Source of the DNA: Phoronis ovalis
Lineage: Eukaryota; Phoronida; Phoronidae
Length of the DNA stretch: 15,153 nt
NCBI GenBank assembly: GCA_028565635.1
Contig: JAOXYB010028911.1
Location: 1 to 15,153, forward strand
Direction: 5' to 3'
Below, in pieces: positions 7,308 through 15,153 of this stretch. Below the pieces are notes generated by a model. It was given only the letters and a program-made list of their open reading frames with translations. It was not told the DNA's origin and made no database searches. How positions within the stretch are numbered: the first letter of the stretch is position 1; every line of letters begins with the position of its first letter. A program made the position numbers and the translations under genes.

Positions 7308-10300
7308 CTGAAATACAAATTAAAACTGTTGTAACACACTTGTGATTAATTAGACCTATTTATAAATTTTAAGAGTCGAACTAGAAACAAATATTTTAAA
7401 AAATATAAACTTATTTCTAGGGCATATACAGTGCTATTTATTGGATGTTGTTTTGTTTACAAAAACAACATCCTATGTCAGTGTTCACAGCAAGTAAAAG
7501 AAGTCCGGACCAGTTTGCGGGCAGATTGCCCTGTTTTTTGCGTATTGCCCTCGTTCTCTGGTTAAAGTTGGCTTATTGCCACTCGCCTTGTACGTGACAG
7601 TTAGTATCACTGGCACCACCTATTGGGAATACCAAGAACTAACAAAGCAAAAGCATTTTATTTACCGTTTAGTAAAATATTTTTTTCTTTTACAAATACG
7701 TAGATACTCTTTTTCCCTTTTCACAACGGAAAATGCTAATATCACCTAAACTTATATCGGGAATGAATAACTAGGTAAGTAGCGGACTTTACTTAGTGAA
7801 AAGAAAATAAAGTCAAAATGTGGCTTTTATTTGAGGTAGCACACAACAGTAGAAAGTCGCATCCAACGCAATGTTAAATCCGATTAAATGAATGATTTCA
7901 AATATATTTGTTAAAAAACCCACACGATGAGCACCAATTTCTCTCTCGGTCCACTTGTATCACACATATATCTTAGGAAAGCCGATCCATTTACCCCCCA
8001 ATAACCGTTCAGATTTCAAGATATTTGCCAAAAATTGAACCCCCTTTGGAGATTTCTCCGATCGGAACCTGGAGCTACTTGAACTTGACCTCTCATACGC
8101 GAATTGATATGAGGTCATGTGATGTGCCCAGAGATTTTCGTTAATTTCACAAGCAACAGCTATCATTCTTGTTCAAAAACACCCTATATATTTTAACTAT
8201 AATCCAATGGATTTCTGTCCAGCGAGACACACCTCTACACCCCCTAATTTTTTTAGGAACTATCCGAGGCCACCACAGCTCAAGCTTACTGAGTGCTATG
8301 TTGAAGATTTCACTACAAGTAAAAGTGGCTAGTGATTGGAAGAAAGATTCACGTGATCTTGCTCTGCTCCAACGTGCATAAACAAGGGGAAAGAAGATGT
8401 ACATTTATCATTTCATAAATAACCCGTTGATAAAGAATTAAGAGAACAATGGATTAGTAAAATTACATACGATCCTGGGTCAAATTTGGTGTAAGACGAA
8501 TTGTTTACAATCATGCAGTTTGAGAATTTGACTGAGTCATGTTATGATCAGTAGTATTATAATTATACTTTATTATTATTGCATAATTTTATCATAATAC
8601 TTTATAGTATTGTATAATTTTATAAAATAACATGTAATTTCATTCATACTAATAATTAATAGCGTGATCATGAGGGGTCAAGTACCTGTGAATTGTCCAA
8701 CGCTGTATTTGTAAAATATTACATAATTACATTAATCCAATTTTAATTATAAATGTCAATTGCCAAATCTTTATCAATTAAACATATTATAACGTATTAT
8801 ATACTTTAGACAGTAGTTATTTCAGTGTTTGTTTTTATCCAAGAACTTCACGCTATTTCAAGACAAAATACAAGATAGTTCAATGTATCATCATATGTCC
8901 AATGCTCCATCTGGTAAGAGAATATTTGTCTCTTGATATGAATCAGTCTCTATTAAATGTCATCCTCCAGGGATATTCATTCACTCGCTCTAAAAACAAC
9001 ATCCCTATCACCATGGGTGATCTTGTTTACCATTAAGTATTGACTTTAGACAGTTTTGCTGCATTTGATGTGTCATATTTATGAAAAAATTGTAACAAAT
9101 TTGTATGTGGGTAGACCAATACAAGAAATCAACTCCACATGGACAGACAGGCCAACACAAAAAAATTATTGGACAATCGATGATGTCATTTATGCTAGTG
9201 TAACAACAGAACAAAGTATTGCAGTACAAACAGCAATTGATAAAAGTTAGTACTTCAGAATGAACATTACCTTGTAACTTCCTTGTGAAAACTAGTTAAC
9301 TGTTGTGTAGTTGCAGTAATGGCTCCTCCTATACTCGCGGTTGGTAAAGCTTTTAAAGCATGTTCTAACCATTTGCAAAATGTCTGCATCATTAAATAAA
9401 AACAATTAGGATCATTTGTCAAAATAAAAAATTCTGCTCATTCAAACTACAGGTAACAAAATAATTGCAAAACAGGAAAAAAATGGTATTTTTTTAACTA
9501 AATCGAAAAAATTTGAAATCATTTCTTCCTGCAAGTGAAAGAATTTTAACTAGTAATATTTCAGTACTTTGAGAAACTGGAGGAAATTTTTCACAGAAAT
9601 AAATTTCACAGTGAATCTACAACTGCTCAACAAGCACGGCAGACAATTAACTGGATTTTCTTAGAACAAAAAACACAAAAAGTTATGAAGACAACGTCAG
9701 CTTGGATCAGGTATTGCGTTACCTTAATAAAACATGTTTCAAAATAGTTTTACACCAACCCATTTACGCCGATAGAGAACTAAATAACAAGGAAAATAGT
9801 GTACTTGCCGCCCTATCCATCATCATCAGTTCATAGACAACATCAGACACATCGACTATCATGTATGATGGTAATGTGAAAACACATGCATTGACTAGAG
9901 CTTGAACTAATGTTTGACCATGCTCTTGTAAAATATTTTTTACCAATGACTGCCGTGTACTAAAATCAGAGCTGTGCTGTAATGAAAAGAAAAAAATTAA
10001 ATATTGAATTGTCGTTCTGTAATCATTGCTTCTGAGAAAACAGTTTCACTCAAAAAATTGGAACAATGCTACAGGTGTATATTCTGTGCATGTTTTTTTT
10101 TTTAAGTGTTCATGAATCTGAGAATCAAAGTAACATTAATATCTCTTATGATTGATCAACATGGAAATCGAGACATATTTCAAATGGTAATAACTATCTT
10201 GAATCCAATTTCTCTTGTGATAGCAACCCTAATTACTAATCAGTTAACATGCTGTATGCAATAAAGTAGCACCAGCTCATGGAAAACAGCACAGATGAAC

Positions 10301-13300
10301 GAGCTACACAACTTTGCTTTACTTTTCGCTTAATTTCGTATGTGTGTCCCCAATGCCTTTGTTATTATATTGAGCATATTTATAATTATTTTAAAAGATA
10401 ATAAAACTGTACACTAGTTTTGTAATGTTCAAATAAGAAAGTAACATACATCTTTTTCCCTGCCTGTTCTAACAAGTTCTTGAATAAATTTCATCACAGA
10501 AGCATTGGCATCTCGTTGATCACATGAACATGCAGCAATAGCACAGCAGAATATATTTTTTATTAAACTGCAGTGTAGGAAGGCGACTGGTATCCTCTGT
10601 ACTGACCTGAAATAAATCATGGTATGGATTAATGTTTTGTGACAAACGTATGCCCTATGCTAGGGTATACATAATAACAATGACCAACAAGGTGTTTGTA
10701 CACACACTAATCCCTTGCTATACATTTAAAATCAATGGCAGCAAAATCAAACAACCTACACTTGGTTATATATTAATATATAAATCAGAGTTTTTAAGGT
10801 ATGGGTATTCACAACTTATCGAGATAAAGCACGGCTGTCAGTTGGCCATATTAGAAGGCATCCAGGTAAAAATAAAAGTGGCAAGTATTTTTACGCCAGT
10901 CACTCATATTGGAAGCGATTTAACCCAAAACTGCACTTGACCTGTATTTTGATGTATACTTACCATTTGCCTAATATGAAGTTGATGTTATAAAAACTGA
11001 TGCTGTTCTATCAAAAAGGTTAACCATTATGTTCAGAAGTACAAAAGTATGTACGTACTGGACAAATGCTATATCTCCTCTGCTCTGCATAGAGCAAGGG
11101 GATGATAAAAACAATTATTACTACCGTTAGCAATGAGATGCTACCCAGTGGTATTGTTAATTGTTACATCATATGTAGCTAAATTTTCTATCACACTCAA
11201 GCACAAAGTACAACAACCAGATATTGTTGACAGACAGGAAAGGCATATCGAAAGTTGGTATGAAATGCTTGAGTGTACGCTAAATGGTATTTTTGAAAGC
11301 AAGTTTGAATTTGAAGCAAATATAAGCGAAACACAAATTGCTGTTTATTGTGCATCTGCTGTCACAAGAACATGCCCTTTCAATGGAGTCACTTCGTCAT
11401 ATACATTATTTCCTGATCCTTAGAACTGTACTTTGTACAAACTTTACCTGAGACAAAGCCTAAACAGATCATCAACCGTGTCTGGATGATTGCGTAAACC
11501 ATTGTGTTCTTCTAAAATTTTGAAGGTGGGACCACAGAAATGCTGTAAAGAAATGTTGGCATATTATCAATAATGAATTGTTAGTAAAAGTCAGTACTAC
11601 TCAGCTCTTATCAAACCCAAAATGCGAATTCCATCTTTGAACTTAATACATAACATTGCTAACTAACTACTTCCTACTTACTAACTACTTACTACAGAGA
11701 AATAAATCCTAGAAATGCAAAACTTACTGTGAGCATATCTATAAGACCTTGAGTGCAGCCAGCTTCAGAGCCATACTCATCAACTAATATACTGCCCAGG
11801 TAAAGGAAACATGAATGCGGGTGCGCATTGTATATGCTGATCATCTGAAATCAGAGAATTCATTGCATGTGCAAAGAAAGTCAAACACTGATCATTTGGG
11901 ATACAATTATAATGAACAAATTGTACCAAAAATTACAATTACTACACATGTGCAAATAGAAAACAGCTTTGAAATAAATGGTTAAAAAATAGCTGCTAAA
12001 ACATACCTGGCCAACTAAAGGTACCAAAAGTGCAGAGGAACCTTTGCCAACACATCGTATGGCAAAGCGTATGCATCGGCAGCATCTCTCAACAATCCGC
12101 GTATCACACTGATACTTACTACATGCGTCCGATAATAAGGGCCACAGCTAAAAAACAATGTCGAAAAATATTAGGACCAAATGAAACATTGGCTGCATAT
12201 GCAAAATAGTACTATTGTGACACAGCTTAAAAATGATTGTTTAGTGTAGCAATGCATGTGGACCAAGACAAAAATTCTAGAACTAACACCATATTTATCA
12301 TATAAATTTGATTTTTTTCTAAACTTTCCTAATTATATAATAAACAATACCTATGTTTTTTTTAAAAAAAGATTCATTTATCAGTAGCAATTCAGACAAA
12401 CAATCCTACCTCCTCTATAACTGGTTTACATGGATGTACTTGCCCATTTGATACTTTTGGATTTGTGTGCCTGCAAAACAAACACGAAAAATCACAGTAT
12501 AAAATTACTTGAAGAGTTATCTAACACTTTATGAAGCCATAATGATATGAAACTGGAAAACATACCATGTAACAATATATTGGGTACACGAAATCCAGTT
12601 GTATACCAGAGATACCTGTCAGTACACAGCAAAACTCAAGTATGAATGAATTCACCATGAAAGATAGGGCGACTAGCCTAATTGGCTGAACATGAGACAT
12701 TTTACAGTAAAGTTGAAATGAAATATGATCAGGCTCATGTGAATGAAATATGAGGACAGGTTGCATCCTGCTTGATAGTACAATACCTAAATATTGCAGC
12801 CAGTCTATCTAACCATATGGTAGGGTCTGATTTAAATCCACCAGTCTCTGCATCTTCGTTTGCTTGTAAAACCTACATAATACAATGCAATTATGTCTCA
12901 TATATTTACTACTAGTAAATATACATAACGGGTCATCCTGTGATATACGAGTATTAGTTTATTTTTTGTACTTTACAACATCTCTGATGTGATCAGATAA
13001 ATTTTACCAAACAAGGGATTGTCTATTACAAAGACAATTTCTTCAAATGTTACATGTTAAATTATGTGGCATACAGTTTATATTTATATTGGATAGAGTA
13101 GCTTGTTTTTTTTTGTAAATTTACTTTTTTGCAATTAAAACAAAAAAGTTCCTAAGCTCAGGTAATAGTAGAGCTAAAAGAGATCGCTATCAATAAGAAA
13201 CACGCCAGTACGATGTTGAAACCTATTTTTACTTTTCTTGTTACTATAAGTTTTTTAAATTTAATTACATCTGAACTTAAATATACAATAATAGTAAATG

Positions 13301-15058
13301 AACAAATATTTGTGGTGTTCTCTATTGTAAATATCTTTTAATATTTGGTTTATGTATGAACTTTTAGCTCCTCTTTTGGAATTTTACCTTCAATAAAGGT
13401 GATGCTTGAATGGCACAAAGCTGTCTGAAGCCTTCTGTGACTTGTTCTCCAGACATCTCAGCTAATATTAAAGCTGCGCCTAAAACAAGGACAAGCATGC
13501 TTGAAAAAACACAAAATTAGTAACTAACCAACTAACATTCATGAATTTAATAGTGTACACCAGAATAAAAAAAAAATCCGAGTTCGCTACAGACTAAATG
13601 AATACATAATTGTTCTGTTTTTATAAATTGTATATATTAGTGTTTCACAAGACTCCGGGATCAGTTGAGCAACATTTTCAACTTAAATTTTTCAACTAGG
13701 TAATCTGATTTGTTCTTACAACTCCATTTATGGAAGATTTAAATGACATGCCGTACAGGTTAGGAATGTACTTCCGTGCACAAACATCAGATAAATGCAC
13801 AAGACGCATGTTAATCATTATTGGTCACTTAATTACAATTATTAGAGGCTTACATTAAATGACCAGTTGCCAAGGAATATGTGCTTAATATTTTCAAGAT
13901 GAAGCAAATATATGTTCTTACCCTTTAACAATCCTATTGCTGCATCATTAGAAACATTAAAATTATCCATAGCTTGTACAATATGAAGTAAACCTGTAAA
14001 GTGTTTCACCATGTGCTCTTTGCACTTGGCGCAAATTTTTTGTAGGGAGTCTGCAGCCACAGAGGCTAATAAAGGCTGCTGTAGGCTACCAAGTAAAAAC
14101 TGTAATACTGGCTCTGTAACAAACACAATTATATATCACTAAAATGCCGTGAAGATAACATTTGTACCAAGTTTACACACAAAAGAATTCATCAGTACTA
14201 ATATTTTGGCACTTCATGTTGACCTCTTGAAATAGAAAATGCCACCCTCTGATCGTTTGTGAGATGTCTCCAATAATGGAAAAATTGATGAATTAATTTC
14301 ACTTAACCATACATTTTAACTATAATATCCTGCTGTATTAACTTTGTATGCATTCTAAAATTAGCTAAACTAGTGCATTATAGACTATTTACCAAGTGCT
14401 GTTTTTTCCTGGATAACATATCCACAGTTGTGTAACACTTACGGACAAAAATTCCAGATTGCCATACACACGTTGTAAGTATAAAACATTGCCTTAATGT
14501 ATTGCGTAATCCAGACAATGTAGTACAAAAATTCTGCTAAATAGTGCCAAATACCTAAAAATGTATCTGTATGATGATCAATCCACTCCCCTAGTTCACC
14601 CACCAGTTGCGTTGATGTGTATCGCACAGCAACATGCAATTCTTTACTTTGGCTTAAAATAGCATTAAGCACTTGTGGGACAATAGTATTTTCATTGCTG
14701 CAAATCAAAATATGAAGATTTACAGATTATACAGAAACTCTTGCTATATGAGACTTAAGGCTGACACTGGAGAGCCGTACTCAATTTGAGCTTCATGTAC
14801 ACATTTGTTTTGGAAATGCAATAAGCACAAATATAGATATCACTTTAATACTCACTTTAAAATATTTTTAGCTACAGCGCCCATGACAAATAGGGAAGAT
14901 TCCATTTCATTCCAGTGGTCAGGTGACGTGTTCTGGAGAGTTTCAAACATTTGTGTGAAGCATGTTGCGGTGCCAACAAGGAAGACGACATCTTGAATAA
15001 GTTCTGAGACGCGACGACGGAATTCATTGAAGTCACCATCATCAGTAGCAACTCCTTC
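7247..15058 (-). CDS. TNPO3: Transportin-3, C-terminal 542 residues in 13 exons (5' part beyond window)
   Basis: Importin-beta-family receptor that carries phosphorylated SR-domain splicing factors into the nucleus and releases them on RanGTP. Exons in transcript order: 15058-14856, 14697-14555, 14113-13922, 13479-13388, 12872-12787, 12470-12410, 12147-12007, 11844-11728, 11542-11448, 10606-10450, 9976-9809, 9383-9271, 7307-7247. They total 1629 nt and keep one frame to TGA. Orthology to human TNPO3 is visible exon by exon: [130 protein letters not shown] and the final [14 protein letters not shown]. The domain is a solenoid of HEAT repeats (alpha-helical pairs). About 380 N-terminal residues, including the Ran-binding repeats, are missing because the window ends. 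Eleven introns are GT-AG; one is GC-AG. Confidence 0.95.
7443..7473. repeat. Perfect 12-bp inverted repeat
   Basis: GGATGTTGTTTT (7443-7454) faces AAAACAACATCC (7462-7473) across a 7-base loop. The right-hand half recurs at 8993-9004 in the same orientation, so 7443-9004 is also bounded by inverted 12-bp ends. Confidence 0.85.
8565..8628. repeat. AT-rich 32-bp tandem duplication
   Basis: Two adjoining units, 8565-8596 and 8597-8628, both start ATACTTTAT and share TATTG, TATAATTTTAT or CATAATTTTAT. They are low complexity and differ by substitutions and a one-base shift. Confidence 0.6.
9271..9383 (-). CDS. TNPO3: TNPO3 penultimate exon
   Basis: The acceptor GATGCAG precedes ACA TTT TGC; the exon encodes [14 protein letters not shown], then [19 protein letters not shown]. 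It ends in phase 2 with AG before gtaatg. It matches the corresponding human segment through FHKQVTS and is followed by the longest intron of the gene in this window (1963 bp). Confidence 0.92.
9384..9808 (-). other. GC-AG intron of TNPO3
   Basis: This intron starts gcaagt (9808 downward) and ends GATGCAG (9384). On the opposite strand it holds an exon-like open segment at 9565-9710 with an acceptor-like TATTTCAG and donor-like CAG|gtattg, described under findings. Confidence 0.85.
9809..9976 (-). CDS. TNPO3: TNPO3 exon ending at a GC splice donor
   Basis: Fifty-six codons from [12 protein letters not shown] to YELMMMDRA, matching the human region ending WEIMQVDRP. The next exon starts [14 protein letters not shown] (human TFCRWLENSLKGLP), so the junction must fall after GCG at 9809. 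The intron then begins gcaagt instead of gtaagt. No GT nearby keeps both the frame and the homology. If the intron is retained, translation runs 14 codons to TAA at 9764-9766 and loses the last 57 residues. Confidence 0.9.
9977..10449 (-). other. TNPO3 intron before the GC-donor exon
   Basis: 473 bp, gtatgt to TTTCATTACAG. It contains a run of ten T near 10087 on the + strand and nothing else I can support. Confidence 0.65.
10607..11447 (-). other. TNPO3 intron with two antisense open frames
   Basis: An 841-bp intron (gtaaag to TTATTTCAG on the - strand). The + strand shows ATG-started open frames 10632-10940 (102 codons) and 11133-11423 (96 codons). Neither resembles a protein I recognise. 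In DNA this AT-rich, one or two frames of this size are expected by chance over 15 kb, so I do not call them genes. Confidence 0.55.
12007..12147 (-). CDS. TNPO3: TNPO3 exon carrying the cargo-binding arginine helix
   Basis: This 47-codon exon (phase 0 at both ends) encodes [13 protein letters not shown], then [16 protein letters not shown] and [15 protein letters not shown]. In published human TNPO3 structures, the equivalent arginine-rich helix contacts phosphoserines of RS domains. Here the arginines after IVE (R..R..R...R spacing) are all kept. This supports a functional SR-protein receptor and not a diverged paralogue such as importin-13. Confidence 0.93.
12873..13387 (-). other. TNPO3 intron between the [11 protein letters not shown] and VLQANED exons
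   Basis: A 515-bp AT-rich intron (gtaaaa to TATGTAG). A small hairpin, ATTGTCT/AGACAAT, occurs at 13018-13038. I see nothing else in it. Confidence 0.65.
13480..13921 (-). other. TNPO3 intron after the GLLKG exon
   Basis: 442 bp, gtaaga to TTGTTTTAG. I see no feature beyond AT-rich sequence. Confidence 0.65.
14114..14554 (-). other. TNPO3 intron before the EPVLQF exon
   Basis: 441 bp, gtattt to TTTGTTACAG. The exon open frame runs on into it for about 38 codons, but homology places the junction at 14555. I see no other feature. Confidence 0.65.
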
Positions 15059-15153
15059 CTATGGTAAAATAACGCCAAAATAAACAAGACAACGACGATT
15101 CGAAGAATCATCATTGTACGCTGTTTAAATTGGTTATTTGAGCGAAAGGAATT

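Larger units (their letters stand above)
7308..9270 (-). other. TNPO3 last intron, repeat-rich
   Basis: 1963 bp (gtaatg at the right edge, TATTTCAG at the left, read on the - strand). It contains a 12-bp inverted repeat at 7443-7473 with a third copy of the half-site at 8993-9004. Blocks at about 7500-7640 and 7960-8400 look less AT-rich than surrounding intron, and a 32-bp AT-rich tandem repeat sits at 8565-8628. A + strand open segment of 67 codons lies at 9050-9250. It looks like old inserted repeat DNA, but no transposase is visible. Confidence 0.6.

Noticed and set aside
7960-8404. Small frames on both strands in the last TNPO3 intron (for example the - strand 8147-8404 frame)
   Set aside because: Composition is less AT-rich than the surroundings, but no domain is recognisable and the strands are equally open. 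More likely old repeat DNA than a gene.
14439-14554. Continuation of the TNPO3 open frame past 14555
   Set aside because: Alignment to human TNPO3 resumes only at 14113 (EPVLQFLLG). The donor gtattt at 14554 and acceptor TTACAG at 14114 join in frame.
7247-15058. Importin-13 or another importin-beta family member in place of TNPO3
   Set aside because: The C-terminal end RDFARLYR, the ERCCRC arginine helix and the order of exon-level matches all fit TNPO3 specifically.
14872-15114. 80-codon - strand frame at the right edge starting ATG
   Set aside because: It is the wrong frame of the first TNPO3 exon in this window. The true frame reads [16 protein letters not shown] and begins at an acceptor at 15059-15060.
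1-15153. CRISPR array, operon, tRNA or rRNA gene
   Set aside because: I scanned for spaced direct repeats, T-loop GTTCGA-type boxes and rRNA-like text and found none. The gene structure is eukaryotic.

Overview
The window is AT-rich nuclear DNA from a multicellular animal, most likely an invertebrate. The evidence is intron-split genes with GT-AG splice sites, long AT-rich introns, minisatellites, and two proteins that read clearly as animal orthologues. I cannot name the phylum or species from the sequence alone.

The left half (coding 1340-6628, + strand) is a complete seven-exon gene for a PIG3/TP53I3-type NADPH quinone oxidoreductase of 336 residues. It belongs to the zinc-free medium-chain dehydrogenase/reductase (MDR) family. 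Upstream (1-1327) lies AT-rich flank or 5' UTR intron. It carries an imperfect duplication near 417-541 and a perfect CNC/small-Maf (antioxidant-response) motif at 906-916. The large intron 2 holds a 22-bp minisatellite and a pair of near-identical 34-bp direct repeats. The predicted protein ends in HDEL, an ER-retrieval tetrapeptide that is unexpected for this cytosolic family.

The right half (7247-15058, - strand) is the 3' portion of the transportin-3 (TNPO3) gene. Thirteen exons encode the C-terminal 542 residues; the first roughly 380 residues lie beyond the right edge. TNPO3 is the importin-beta-family carrier that imports SR splicing factors, and the arginine helix that recognises phosphorylated RS domains is conserved at 12007-12147. 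One intron (9384-9808) uses a GC-AG donor. The last intron (7308-9270) is nearly 2 kb and holds repeat-like DNA with inverted GGATGTTGTTTT motifs.

The two genes converge tail to tail with 618 bp between stop codons. I see no functional link between an oxidoreductase and a nuclear import receptor, so the pairing looks like ordinary genome neighbourhood. I found no RNA genes, no complete transposon, no CRISPR array and no convincing undescribed system. The items most worth a second look are the HDEL terminus, the GC-AG intron, the exon-like open frames antisense to TNPO3, and the repeat-bounded block in the last TNPO3 intron.
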